Shown here: piece by piece, positions 9,455 to 19,373 of the stretch | Position numbering within the stretch: the stretch's first letter is position 1 | Layout of the letters: each line of letters begins with the position of its first letter | DNA from: Taishania sp037189645 | Lineage (GTDB): Bacteria > Bacteroidota > Bacteroidia > Flavobacteriales_D > Crocinitomicaceae | NCBI GenBank assembly: GCA_037189645.1 | Contig: JBBCIY010000005.1 | Span: 558,001-622,000, forward strand | Reading direction: 5' to 3' | DNA length: 64,000 nucleotides | Translations under genes and position numbers: made by a program | The notes under the pieces: generated by a model | What the model was told of the DNA's origin: nothing | The model's database searches: none | What the model saw: only the letters and a program-made list of their open reading frames with translations

Positions 9455-12400
9455 ATGAAGAAAATAAAAAACGCAGCAACCTCAATCCTCTTTTTATTAG
9501 CAGGATTTACGCTTTTAGCACAGCAACAGTTTCCGGGAAACCTGGACGTATCTTTTAACACGACGGACGTCGGGTACGGAGAACAGGTAGGAGCCAGCAG
9601 CACGGTTTATTCCGTTGTAAAGCAGCCGGATCAAAAAATACTGATCGGGGGAAACTTCACCACCTATAACAATGTTTCCAGGGTACGGATCGCACGCCTG
9701 AATGAAGACGGAACAATAGACGCTTCGTTTAACCCGGGGACAGGATTCACCGGAGGAACTCCTCCTTCAGTCCGTGCAATCGCGCTGCAACCGGATGGAA
9801 AGATCCTGGTCGGAGGATTATTTACCGAATATAACGGAGTAGCGAGGAACCGGATCGTGCGGTTAAACGCGGACGGAACGCTGGATACCTCATTTGATCC
9901 GGGAACAGGAACTTCTACGACGGCAAGCCACTATATCAATTCCATTGTGTTACAACCGGACGGAAAAATACTGATCGGCGGGTTGTTCACAGAATACAAC
10001 GGTACTGCCAGAAGCCGCATTGCCAGGCTGAATGAAGACGGAACGCTGGATACATCCTTTGACCCGGGAACGGGAACGACAGGAACCGCAACACATTATG
10101 TTTATTCGGTCGCTTTGCAGGCAGACGGAAAGATCTTGATTGGCGGAAGCTTTACCGGGTACAACGGAACAACAGGGATCAACCGGATCGCACGGCTGAA
10201 CACAGACGGGACACTGGATACAACGTTTGACGTGGGAACAGGAGCGGCAAGTAATGTAAGAAAAATTGCCGTACAGGAAGACGGAAAGATCATCATCGGC
10301 GGAGAGTTCAGTTCGTTCAACGGGACAAGCGTAGGACGGATCACACGAATCAATCCTGACGGAACACCGGATGCAGCATTCAATACGGCAGCTGGAACAG
10401 GATTCACCAGCTCATCAGGAACGCCATCTGTTCACGCGATTTACATCCAGGCGGACGGGAAAATTCTTGCCGGAGGAGAAACATTCATACAATACAACGG
10501 TGTTCCGAGGAATAAAATCACCCGTCTGAACGCTGATGGAAGCTTAGACACTTCCTTTGACGTCGGAACAGGTATCAATACAGGAATATATTCCTTTGAG
10601 TTGCAGCCGGATGACAAGATCCTCATCGGTGGTAACTATTCCAGCTACAATGGTGTAGCAAGACGTAACGTCACACGGTTAAATACGGATGGGATCATCG
10701 ACTATACATTTAATCCTGAGACAGGGATCAACGGTAGTGTCTACACAACTGTAAAGCAGTCGGACGGAAAAATACTGGCTGGTGGCTACTTTACTCATGT
10801 GAACGGTGTGGCAAGGAGAAACATCGTCCGGCTAAACCTGAACGGAAGCGTGGATACCACCTTTAACCCGGGAGCAAGCTCACAAGGATCGGGCATCGTC
10901 GAGATCATTAAACTACAGCCGGACGGAAAAATACTGATCGGGGGGTATTTCACTTCCTATAATGGTGTGCAACGAAACGGGATCGCCCGTTTGAATGCAG
11001 ACGGAACGCTGGACACGTCATTCGACCCGGGAGGAGGAGTAACCGGTACCGGAGCACAACGTATCAATGCGATTGCTCTGCAGGACGACGGAAAAATCAT
11101 CATCGGAGGAATTTTTAACAGCTATGACGGAGGAGTTTCAAAAGGAATCGCTCGTTTGAACGCAGACGGTTCTGTCGATCCTTCCTTTGATTCCGGGACA
11201 GGAACAAGCAACAGTGCCTATGTTTATTCCATCGTGCTCCAATCAGATGGTAAGATCGTCATTGCCGGAGATTTTACAACCTATAACGAACTACCTGCCA
11301 ACCAGATCGCACGCCTGAATGCCGACGGAACACTGGATGCTTCTTTCCAGGCGAACGTAGGTGAAGGTGTAAAAATGTTCGGTTCACCGGGATCGGTTTA
11401 TGCCATCGGGCTGACAAGCGATGAAAAGATCATTGCAGCAGGTCTTTTTGACAACTACAATGATGAAACAGCCAGAAGCATCATTCGCCTGAATACAGAC
11501 GGGACACTGGACGCTGCCTTTTCTTCCGGATCGGGAACCAGCTGGATGGAAATCAGGGCTCTCACGATACAACCGGACGAAAAAATCGTGATCGGTGGAA
11601 ACTTCAACAGCTATAACGGTTCAGCCGTCAATCGCATCGCACGACTGGAAAGTAACGGAGATTTTGATACCTCTTTTGATCCGGGAGCCGGAGCATCAGC
11701 CATTGTATATGCTTTGTTCATCCAGACAGACGGGAAAATTGTCATTGCCGGAGATTTCACAAATTACGACGGAACAGGAAGAAACCGCCTTGCACGTATA
11801 TTCGGTACTGAGTGTTCGGCTGTTACCAGCATTGACGAGCAACAGCTGTGCGGAGTTTCTTCCTATGTGTGGATAGACGGAAACACCTATACTACAGATA
11901 ATCATACAGCAACTTATACACTTTCAACCGTTTCCGGCGGATGTGACTCCATTGTCACTTTGAACCTGACTTTCTTACAGACCGCGACAGGAACGGATGT
12001 AATTACTGCGTGTGCACCTTATACCTGGATAGACGGAAATACGTATCTCTCGTCCAACAATACGGCTACTTATACCCTTTCCGGTGCTGCCGCGAATACA
12101 TGCGACAGTATCGTTACCCTGGATCTGACGATCAGCACAGTTGACAGCACTGTTTCGGTAAACGGAACTGTATTAACAGCCAACCAGGACGGAGCAGCGT
12201 ACCAATGGATCGATTGTGATAATTCCAATGCGCCAGTTCCGGGTGCTACATCCCAGTCTTTCACGCCGGCTTCCAACGGAAGTTATGCCGTAACGGTTAC
12301 AACGGATGACTGTACGAAAACATCTGCCTGCATTGTTGTCAATTCCGTAGGGCTGGAAGAAGCCGGGTTCGCAGGATTGAGCATTTATCCAAACCCTGCA

Positions 12401-12601
12401 AGCAGCAATGTAACCATTGTGTTTACTGAAAAAGGAAGTTATTCTCTGTCAGATGTTACAGGGAAAGAAATGAAAAAAGGCATTCTGAGCGGAGACGGAA
12501 CAACGACGATCGATGTTTCCCTGCTGAACGCGGGTGTTTACTTCATAGAACTAACAACCGGCGCGAATACAAGCATTACAGAAAAGATAGTAAAACAATA
12601 A
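9455..12601 (+). CDS. T9SS-secreted delta-60 repeat protein
   Basis: A 1048-residue secreted protein. It has an N-terminal signal peptide (MKKIKNAATSILFLLAGFTL, then LAQQQ). Fourteen delta-60 repeats of about 52-58 residues (about 40-785) follow, each of the form V-x-I-x-LQPDGKILIGG-x-F-x-YNG-x-RN-x-IARLN-x-DGTLDTSFDPG, the last one truncated. Next are two about 55-residue Cys-containing repeats (YVWIDGNTYTTDNHTATYTL and a close copy), an Ig-like stretch, and a Por-type sorting domain (SIYPNPASSNVTIVF to the final KIVKQ). The tandem repeats probably form a beta-propeller or solenoid. T9SS should move it across the outer membrane and attach it to the surface or release it. Ligand unknown. A hairpin terminator follows the stop codon. 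Confidence 0.93.
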   Translation: MKKIKNAATSILFLLAGFTLLAQQQFPGNLDVSFNTTDVGYGEQVGASSTVYSVVKQPDQKILIGGNFTTYNNVSRVRIARLNEDGTIDASFNPGTGFTGGTPPSVRAIALQPDGKILVGGLFTEYNGVARNRIVRLNADGTLDTSFDPGTGTSTTASHYINSIVLQPDGKILIGGLFTEYNGTARSRIARLNEDGTLDTSFDPGTGTTGTATHYVYSVALQADGKILIGGSFTGYNGTTGINRIARLNTDGTLDTTFDVGTGAASNVRKIAVQEDGKIIIGGEFSSFNGTSVGRITRINPDGTPDAAFNTAAGTGFTSSSGTPSVHAIYIQADGKILAGGETFIQYNGVPRNKITRLNADGSLDTSFDVGTGINTGIYSFELQPDDKILIGGNYSSYNGVARRNVTRLNTDGIIDYTFNPETGINGSVYTTVKQSDGKILAGGYFTHVNGVARRNIVRLNLNGSVDTTFNPGASSQGSGIVEIIKLQPDGKILIGGYFTSYNGVQRNGIARLNADGTLDTSFDPGGGVTGTGAQRINAIALQDDGKIIIGGIFNSYDGGVSKGIARLNADGSVDPSFDSGTGTSNSAYVYSIVLQSDGKIVIAGDFTTYNELPANQIARLNADGTLDASFQANVGEGVKMFGSPGSVYAIGLTSDEKIIAAGLFDNYNDETARSIIRLNTDGTLDAAFSSGSGTSWMEIRALTIQPDEKIVIGGNFNSYNGSAVNRIARLESNGDFDTSFDPGAGASAIVYALFIQTDGKIVIAGDFTNYDGTGRNRLARIFGTECSAVTSIDEQQLCGVSSYVWIDGNTYTTDNHTATYTLSTVSGGCDSIVTLNLTFLQTATGTDVITACAPYTWIDGNTYLSSNNTATYTLSGAAANTCDSIVTLDLTISTVDSTVSVNGTVLTANQDGAAYQWIDCDNSNAPVPGATSQSFTPASNGSYAVTVTTDDCTKTSACIVVNSVGLEEAGFAGLSIYPNPASSNVTIVFTEKGSYSLSDVTGKEMKKGILSGDGTTTIDVSLLNAGVYFIELTTGANTSITEKIVKQ

Positions 12602-12609
12602 ATCTTCAC

Positions 12610-12652
12610 AGCCAATCCTTATGATACTATGCATAAGGATTGGCTTTATTAT
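12610..12652 (+). terminator. Rho-independent terminator after the delta-60 gene
   Basis: Perfect 14-nt arms (12610-12623 agccaatccttatg; 12632-12645 cataaggattggct) with an 8-nt loop, then a short AT-rich tail. It lies 8 nt after the delta-60 stop codon. An ATG at 12629 in the loop could be misread as the start of the next gene; the hairpin argues against that. Confidence 0.85.
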
Positions 12653-12679
12653 AAAATGTATTGTCCTAAAAAACAGAAA

Positions 12680-14875
12680 ATGAAAAAATACTGTTTCGTG
12701 GTGCTGTCGGCATTTGTTTTTCAGAGTGCCTGGGTCTCATCCCAGGGATTCAACCAGGATCCCGGTAATCCCAATCTTGATTTCTCATCCGCTGATTTTT
12801 CCAACTGGCAATTAAGCTGGGGAGCGGGAACCCACAGCGTTGCTCCCAACCCGGAACAAACACCCGGACCTGGAGGACCAAGCACGCACGTTATCGTAGA
12901 GAACATCGGCAATAACTGGGATGGAAACGCGGGAACAGGGAATTTACCCAAAGTCCCTTCAGGCCTCAACCGCGTCGCACGACTGGGACACCCTTCCGGG
13001 AACGGCTACGGGTCACCGGGGGCTTATAAACTGAAATACGATATTACAGTCAGCAGCCAGTACCCCATTCTTTTTTTCCAGGTCGCTGCGATCATGGATA
13101 AAACTCATGCTGCTGCCAATAACACGCATTATAAATTCTTAATTACAGATGCTTCGGGAACGGTCATTCCATCTGCTCCCTGCACCAACCTGGAACTTTT
13201 TCCGGAAAACTCATCAAGCTACAATGTCGGTTCCGCTCCTCCGATCAATTATACCATTTTCCACTCACCGTCAGGAGCCAATGCTTACCAGAAATGGGAG
13301 TCCATCGCGATGGACCTGGGCGCTTATTCCGGACAGACGCTGACGCTATCGTTCATTCATTACGACTGTAATTACGGTTACCATGGTTCCTACCATTACC
13401 TGTCCGCGGCAATGCGGAAGGAAATTGATACTGTTTATTTCTGTAAAGGAAGTGAATCGGCTGTTATAAAACCGTATATCCCACGCTTCAAGAGCTACCT
13501 GTGGAGCACCGGGTCGACAGCAGACAGCATTGTCGTCAACAATCCTGTAGACGGCGCCACTTACACCTGTACCGTAGGATCTTACAACGACTGTGACGTT
13601 ACCTTCACCTATGTCTTAAAAGAAGATCCGATCCAGGCCGGTTTCAATTATGTTTCGGGCGGTTGCAACGAAGTCGTTTTTACGGATGCGAGCTCTTCTC
13701 CGTTGGGAAGCCCGACCGGATGGGAATGGAATTTCGGAGACCCGGGCAACAGTTCCGGAACCACTTCCACGTCACAGCACCCCAGCTACATTTACAGCGA
13801 TACGGGAAGCTACCAGGTAACGTTCATAGCAGAAAGCCCCATTGGCTGCAAGGATACGGTCATACAAGACATACAGGTGATTTCAGAAGGAGACGGGGAT
13901 TTTACCTTTTCCAATGCCTGCCTGGGCGCTTCCACACTTTTTACCGATGTTTCTTCGGGGAATATCATCAGCCACCAGTGGAGTTTCGGGGACGGAAATA
14001 CCTCTACGGAAGAAAGCCCTGCTCATATTTACGCTTCAACAGGTACATACAACGTGACATTAATCACGGAAAATTCGGCCGGGTGTACCGATACCATTGT
14101 CAAACCGGTCACGATACATCCATCGACGACAGCATCGTTCAGTGTTCCCGCACCGTTGTGCGACAATAAAAATGTGCTGTTTACCAACACCTCAGCAAAT
14201 GCGGAAACCTATTCCTGGAGCTTTGGAAACGGAGAACAATCCGGTGAGAAGGATCCTTCGCAGGCATACACACAGGCAGGGAACTATACCATCGAACTGA
14301 TCGCTATGCACAGCAACGGATGTGCGGATACGGTGCAACAGCTTATCACCGTAGCTCCATCTCCCACCGCCGCGTTTACCGCCTCTCCTCTGCAGACAAC
14401 CATCAATGAACCGCAGGTAACGTTCCTGAACCAGTCACAAGATGACATCAGCTGGTACTGGAATTTCGGAGACGGAGAAACATCGACGCTGGAAAATCCC
14501 ATGCACCATTATACATACGGGGATATCTTCAATGCCGTTCTGATCGTTGCGAACCAGTACCAGTGTACGGATACGGCAGCAATGACGATAACCGTTCTTG
14601 AAGAGGTGATCATTCCAAATGTGTTCACGCCAAACGGAGACGGAGTAAACGATGTGTTCTGGATCAAATTAAGCAAGAGCATCACCGATGTGGAACTCAT
14701 CATCCTGAACCGTTGGGGAGAGCTCGTTTTCCATACCGATATCGCCGGAAACAGCTGGGATGGGACCGTGAACGGAAAGGAAGCGATGGAAGGGGTTTAT
14801 TTCTACAAGATAAAGATCACCAATCACAAACAGGAAGTAAAAGAACTGGACGGTTTCCTGACACTGGAGCGATAG
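12680..14875 (+). CDS. PKD-domain surface protein with T9SS type B (CHU_C) C-terminus
   Basis: Large secreted protein of about 731 residues, probably an adhesin or surface-layer component. I place the start at ATG 12680 (MKKYCFVVLSAFVFQ, a clean signal peptide) rather than the upstream in-frame ATG at 12629, which lies inside a terminator loop. After a beta-rich N-terminal region come at least four PKD-type repeats with the diagnostic W-x-FGDG motifs (WEWNFGDPG, HQWSFGDGNTS, YSWSFGNGEQS, WYWNFGDGETS). The last about 90 residues are a gliding-motility-associated CHU_C domain (VFTPNGDGVNDVFWI, LNRWGELVF, WDGTVNGKEAMEGVYFYKI). That domain is the T9SS type B signal, usually paired with a PorP/SprF-like partner; none is adjacent. 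Ligand unknown. Confidence 0.9.
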   Translation: MKKYCFVVLSAFVFQSAWVSSQGFNQDPGNPNLDFSSADFSNWQLSWGAGTHSVAPNPEQTPGPGGPSTHVIVENIGNNWDGNAGTGNLPKVPSGLNRVARLGHPSGNGYGSPGAYKLKYDITVSSQYPILFFQVAAIMDKTHAAANNTHYKFLITDASGTVIPSAPCTNLELFPENSSSYNVGSAPPINYTIFHSPSGANAYQKWESIAMDLGAYSGQTLTLSFIHYDCNYGYHGSYHYLSAAMRKEIDTVYFCKGSESAVIKPYIPRFKSYLWSTGSTADSIVVNNPVDGATYTCTVGSYNDCDVTFTYVLKEDPIQAGFNYVSGGCNEVVFTDASSSPLGSPTGWEWNFGDPGNSSGTTSTSQHPSYIYSDTGSYQVTFIAESPIGCKDTVIQDIQVISEGDGDFTFSNACLGASTLFTDVSSGNIISHQWSFGDGNTSTEESPAHIYASTGTYNVTLITENSAGCTDTIVKPVTIHPSTTASFSVPAPLCDNKNVLFTNTSANAETYSWSFGNGEQSGEKDPSQAYTQAGNYTIELIAMHSNGCADTVQQLITVAPSPTAAFTASPLQTTINEPQVTFLNQSQDDISWYWNFGDGETSTLENPMHHYTYGDIFNAVLIVANQYQCTDTAAMTITVLEEVIIPNVFTPNGDGVNDVFWIKLSKSITDVELIILNRWGELVFHTDIAGNSWDGTVNGKEAMEGVYFYKIKITNHKQEVKELDGFLTLER

Positions 14876-14943
14876 CGAACGAATAAACTAACGCCCGGCT
14901 TATTGAATGTTCCGGAAACATTGCAGCAGAACAGATCCCTTTT

Positions 14944-16122
14944 TTACGAAACAGGATGTAAATTGTCGTTAAGCTGAGCTTTTGACCGGGGAAAGGACCG
15001 GTCTTCGTTTTGCCTTCTTTTCCAAAAAACAGCATCTTTCCACCGTTGCTCCATCCCATAGAACAGGCTGTGATGCCTGGTATAGTGTTCCCAGATACTG
15101 CATGCACTTTTATAGAATTCGTGGTAAAAAGCCGCTGTTCTTCCACTTCCAGGATGGTCGATACAACCACTTTGAATGATGAATCCGGAGGTCTGGGCCG
15201 CCATTGCCATCGCGTTGTACATTCCCTGTGAGGAAAGGGGATCAAAAGACATGGCCGCATCTCCCAGCGCGATCCAGTTCTTTTCTCCTATATTGCTCAG
15301 CTTGCTGGTATTTGCCGCTCTCGTTCCCAGGTACTGGTACTCTCCCAGGTCCGGGTTCCCGATCTTCGATGCGATCTCCTTTTTCGACAGGAGCGCGTGT
15401 TGTATGAAAAACGGGTCTTTCGTCAGGTGCTTTTCCACCAGGTCTGCATCAGTATAGTAAGAAAGCAACAGTGTGTCTTTTTTACCGGGCAGTACACAAC
15501 TGTACCACCATCCGTTCTCATCCGGCACGATGACTGAGGAATCCTGTCCTCCGGATTTTTTCACTGCGGCGCTGATACAGATCAGCTGGTCTTTCCGGAT
15601 GCGATCCAGGTGAAATTTCGTTCGCAGGACATTCGTTCTCCCTGAAGCATCAATAATAAATTTTGCACGCAGCTCCTTCTGTTTTCCCTGCCGGTCAGAA
15701 AATTTAATTTCCCAGCCAGCCGGTTCATCAGCCAGCGTCGTCAATGTACCTTCTATGAACTGCACCGGGAATGTTTTTGTGATCTCCTGTAACGCAGTCA
15801 CAAAATTCGGTTTATTGACGATCCACCCCTCTCCTTCCGGGTTGCGCAAAGCGTCGGAATAGACCGGCTGTTCAGTTCCCCAGTACGATCTTATCCCGAT
15901 GGAAGGAACGCAGCATGCTTTGCCCAGCCCTTCTACCCGGTTCAATATCTCCAGCTCGTTAAAGATCCGTTTACCGGAAGCGATCAGCGATTCACCCCAA
16001 AGCAGGTTCTTTTTCCCCGGTTTATCAAGGAGGCACACTGAATAATGACGGCAGAGAAACATAGCCGAGATGCACCCGGCTATCCCTCCCCCGATGATGA
16101 GAATATCGGTCTCTTTCTTCAA
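14944..16122 (-). CDS. LodB-like FAD-dependent oxidoreductase (CTQ maturation partner)
   Basis: A 392-residue flavoprotein with an N-terminal Rossmann FAD motif (GGGIAG, residues 11-16), a FIIDASGRTNVLR segment and the late FAD motif IALGDAAMSFDPLSSQGM. It resembles flavin monooxygenase/halogenase-type proteins, but the halogenase WxWxIP motif is not seen. The upstream gene encodes a LodA/GoxA-type oxidase, and LodB-type flavoproteins are needed to make the cysteine tryptophylquinone (CTQ) cofactor of LodA, so this is the likely partner. The start is TTG (16122-16120) and overlaps the oxidase stop as TTGA, which suggests translational coupling at a deliberately weak start. Partner role is inferred from context. 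Confidence 0.82.
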   Translation of the reverse strand: MKKETDILIIGGGIAGCISAMFLCRHYSVCLLDKPGKKNLLWGESLIASGKRIFNELEILNRVEGLGKACCVPSIGIRSYWGTEQPVYSDALRNPEGEGWIVNKPNFVTALQEITKTFPVQFIEGTLTTLADEPAGWEIKFSDRQGKQKELRAKFIIDASGRTNVLRTKFHLDRIRKDQLICISAAVKKSGGQDSSVIVPDENGWWYSCVLPGKKDTLLLSYYTDADLVEKHLTKDPFFIQHALLSKKEIASKIGNPDLGEYQYLGTRAANTSKLSNIGEKNWIALGDAAMSFDPLSSQGMYNAMAMAAQTSGFIIQSGCIDHPGSGRTAAFYHEFYKSACSIWEHYTRHHSLFYGMEQRWKDAVFWKRRQNEDRSFPRSKAQLNDNLHPVS

Positions 16123-19100
16123 GAATTCCCGGAATTAAACTGCTGCCTGAACCGTTCGTGGATCGTTACCACTTTCTCTCCGGGTTTCACATAGGTTTCC
16201 GTTTGTGTATTGGCTGCATTGTATATGACCTGCCTGCCGAACACATCCTGGATGTTCCCCATTTTCGTGTTTGCATTTTTATGCTTCAAAGCTGCATTCA
16301 GTCCCTGGATCAATTCCTCCTTTGCAACCAGCAACCCCGGTTTCCTTTCGCTCTTTTCCTGTAACAGCAGTTCCGTCATATAATCGGTAGCATCCCCGAT
16401 CCGGGCAGTATCTTCTCCCAGTATGCTCTCAACGAAAGCCCTGATCTGATCTACCGGAATGCTCACCCCCATATTCTGTTCCAGGAAATCGTGGATCGCG
16501 TTGGACAAATGTTCTGTGGTTTTGGGATATGCTACCTGTATTTTTCGTGGTAACCCGGGAACTTCCAATGGTTCCTGCACGACTACCCCTACCCTGTCGA
16601 AACTGGTGACCATTGTATTAATGACCTGCCTGTAATCGGTATAACGGGAGGGTTTCCCGGGAAGGTCTGCCAGCCATTCCTTGCGGTACCGGAACTCGCT
16701 CATTTTGTCATCATGCGGCACTTCACTGTCTGCCATCTTCCTGAACTGCTCAAATCCCACTATATTATTAGGCACCCTTGCCGGCCAGAACGTTGGAAGG
16801 TACGGATCATAACTGACTTCGTAACCGTCCCGGCAGCTGGAAGTATCCGTCTGCCAGGGAATGGCCATCCACCGGGTGATATTCCCTGCGACCTGTGCGC
16901 CAAACGGGTTCTTATCGGCTGTGACAATGCTGTAATCAATGCTCGCTCCGTAATCCAGGTGGTCTTCTATCTTTCCTCCTGTATCGTGCCTAAACCTGAA
17001 AGCCGCACTATACATACCCGGCATCCGTACCGGCCACGTCATTTCACATCCCGGGTGAAAAGCATCCGCCAGGCAAAAATCAAGCGCTGCTTTTGTTAAT
17101 ACGGCAGGCTGTTCTTTTACGGGATATTCGTCCACATTGGCATAGCTCAATGCTGTTGTAAGATCGTTGATGAAATCACCTTCCATCCATTGCCTGAGAA
17201 ATTTCAGCTGTAAAGCAGTAAGCGTGCTGTGCTGTCTCGGGGAATCTATCGCCGGCACTTCGACGGAATCACCATACAGCCAGGGCCACAACGCTGGGGA
17301 TTGCGAACCCGGCAGGTCGAATTTCCTGAACTGATTGTATAATAACCGCCTGAATTCGAGGTTTCCGGCACTCCCGTCCGTCAGCTTACCGATCCATTGC
17401 TGATTGTCAAAATTGAACGGTCCCAGGTGGCCGAACATCTCAGCGAATCCTTTGTTCACCCATTGCAGATCCGTCATCCGCTGGAAGATCGGTAAAATGT
17501 CTTCTTTCATGGAAGGACGTTCCGGGCAGGGAAGCATCTGGTTGGATACAGCCAGGTCACGCATGAGGTCCCACATCGTCCGTACAGATTTCTGCATCGG
17601 AGCGTAATCCGGAGGGCCGCAGATGATCCACGCAGGTTCCACCTTCAGTTCTTTTCCCTTGTAGGTTACCGCAGCCGCAACAGGGCCGTCGGAAATATCG
17701 TCGTACCAGCCTTCATTGTTCGCAAATGTAACAGCTCTTTCTCCGTTGATATTCTTCGCTTCTCCTTTCCCTCCTACCACGTACAAACGGTTCGATTCAC
17801 TTTTCACGAACATGTCTCCCAGGTAAACAGAACGGTCCATGAATGTTCCACGGAACGACTCGACACAGACAGCATCGTATTTGTTATTGGTCTTCTTCCG
17901 GTTCAGTGGTTTTTTAGGGCAGCTAATTTCCTGCTTTCCGCCGTCGATGATCAGAGAACTCCGGTCTTTTACGTTCAGATTCCGCTGATTGCATGCAGGG
18001 TAATTTTTCGCTTCCGGTACATCCAGCGCAACACTGAAGTCATACCATGCCGCTTTCTGGTTCGCCAGGTGACACGACCAGGAGATTTCCACATCCGGGT
18101 CAGAAAGGCCGGTCAGCTCCTTAACGGCTTCCCCGCGTGCGTTCAATCCATAAATCCGGAATTCGGCCGCCTGCCGTTTAAGCCTTCCATACCTGTCACG
18201 GTAGAAGCTGTCGTCACTCGGCTGGGGATCAGGCACTAACGGGCCTAGGTAGATTTCATCGCTGTTGCCGACACGCATCACCCCGATCGGCGGGTAAATC
18301 GCTGCTTTCACGATGCAGTCATCCTGTACTCCTGCCTGTGAGCTGTAAGGACAGGGTGTCGAATGGGGTTCTTTCATTTCCCATCCGTTGGCACTGTACC
18401 GTGTTTCCGCACTGTATTTATATACTTCTCTGCGGGCTTCTGCCAGGGTACCAAAAGGAAAGTTCCGGGATGGCACTCTCCAGATATTGAAATTCAGGTA
18501 ATTTCCAAATTCAGACAGTCCTTTTTCTTTTGTATTCTGACGGGGGAGCACCAACTCAGCAACGGGAATGAAGGGTTCCGTCCAGGCATGCTGCAGGTCC
18601 TCACCGGCAGCGGCATCAAACTCCCTGACCTGGACCTCGAACAGAAACCGGTATTCATCGTTCAGTAATCTTCCGTGCAGGTCACGGGAGAGGTAATTTT
18701 TATCTTCCAGCGGGTGCGTGTTTTCTGAACGTGCCGGCCTTAAACGGTACTTCACCATGGCGTTTTTACCGAACTTAAACGGTATGATGGCCCAATAGGT
18801 AGTTGTAAGGCAGCTTCCTTCTCCGTGATTCATTTCATCCAGGATCTCTTTTGTCTTTGGGTGCTCATCCAGGAAAGCATCTACGTTTCTGTCCAGCATG
18901 GATGCTGTTGTGAACCGGGCCATCTGCTCCGCGTCCGGCACAAAAAACTTATCGATGTTCTGGAAGATAAAATCCACGTTGGGAGAAGAAAAGAAATCGG
19001 TGTTCACTTCTTTCCCGAACAGCTTCAACCCGATCCCGATCGTTGAATTCAGGTCTGCATCAGAAGGAGCGATGTCGCTTGAAAACCGTAAGATGCACGC

Positions 19101-19373
19101 GTATGTATTCTTCTTCTTATCCGAGGCATCGTACCGGAAAATTCCCAGGTCTTCTTTGTCCAGGTAGCGCAACTCTTCCGGCAGCGGCAGAATGTTGAAC
19201 GTTCCCGTAGTTATTCCGTGCTGCTTCCTGAATACGGCTCTTGGTGCCGGGGGCTGGCCGTTCTCAATTAATTTTCTCTGATGGAGATCAACGAATAGTT
19301 CTTTCAGTCTTTCAATGGACCTGGTCCCGTCGGGATTCCAGCATGCGATGTCATTTACAGAGGTTGTACTCAT
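16119..19373 (-). CDS. CTQ-dependent oxidase (LodA/GoxA family) with N-terminal catalase-like domain
   Basis: A 1084-residue two-domain protein. Residues about 355-1084 match LodA/GoxA oxidases, which use cysteine tryptophylquinone to oxidise amino acids and release H2O2. Visible family signatures are AAIYPPIGVMRVGNSDE (357-373), FANNEGWYDDISDGPV (550-565) and PWQTDTSSC followed by TFWPARVPN. By analogy with the DxxxC of LodA, D843 and C847 plus a downstream Trp (W900) are the CTQ candidates. Residues about 40-345 look like the small catalase-related family: PRAVFRKQHGITTGTF, ILRFSSD, the LVLPRQ strand and RREVY with a likely proximal haem Tyr (Y318). The position expected for the distal His appears to be F48. 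There is no signal peptide, so it is cytoplasmic or exported by another route. The LodB-like gene overlaps its stop. The substrate cannot be told. Confidence 0.85.
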   Translation of the reverse strand: MSTTSVNDIACWNPDGTRSIERLKELFVDLHQRKLIENGQPPAPRAVFRKQHGITTGTFNILPLPEELRYLDKEDLGIFRYDASDKKKNTYACILRFSSDIAPSDADLNSTIGIGLKLFGKEVNTDFFSSPNVDFIFQNIDKFFVPDAEQMARFTTASMLDRNVDAFLDEHPKTKEILDEMNHGEGSCLTTTYWAIIPFKFGKNAMVKYRLRPARSENTHPLEDKNYLSRDLHGRLLNDEYRFLFEVQVREFDAAAGEDLQHAWTEPFIPVAELVLPRQNTKEKGLSEFGNYLNFNIWRVPSRNFPFGTLAEARREVYKYSAETRYSANGWEMKEPHSTPCPYSSQAGVQDDCIVKAAIYPPIGVMRVGNSDEIYLGPLVPDPQPSDDSFYRDRYGRLKRQAAEFRIYGLNARGEAVKELTGLSDPDVEISWSCHLANQKAAWYDFSVALDVPEAKNYPACNQRNLNVKDRSSLIIDGGKQEISCPKKPLNRKKTNNKYDAVCVESFRGTFMDRSVYLGDMFVKSESNRLYVVGGKGEAKNINGERAVTFANNEGWYDDISDGPVAAAVTYKGKELKVEPAWIICGPPDYAPMQKSVRTMWDLMRDLAVSNQMLPCPERPSMKEDILPIFQRMTDLQWVNKGFAEMFGHLGPFNFDNQQWIGKLTDGSAGNLEFRRLLYNQFRKFDLPGSQSPALWPWLYGDSVEVPAIDSPRQHSTLTALQLKFLRQWMEGDFINDLTTALSYANVDEYPVKEQPAVLTKAALDFCLADAFHPGCEMTWPVRMPGMYSAAFRFRHDTGGKIEDHLDYGASIDYSIVTADKNPFGAQVAGNITRWMAIPWQTDTSSCRDGYEVSYDPYLPTFWPARVPNNIVGFEQFRKMADSEVPHDDKMSEFRYRKEWLADLPGKPSRYTDYRQVINTMVTSFDRVGVVVQEPLEVPGLPRKIQVAYPKTTEHLSNAIHDFLEQNMGVSIPVDQIRAFVESILGEDTARIGDATDYMTELLLQEKSERKPGLLVAKEELIQGLNAALKHKNANTKMGNIQDVFGRQVIYNAANTQTETYVKPGEKVVTIHERFRQQFNSGNS

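Noticed and set aside
14944..16122. Flavoprotein as a tryptophan halogenase
   Set aside because: The halogenase WxWxIP motif is absent, and the next gene is a LodA-type oxidase, which fits a LodB-like maturation partner instead.
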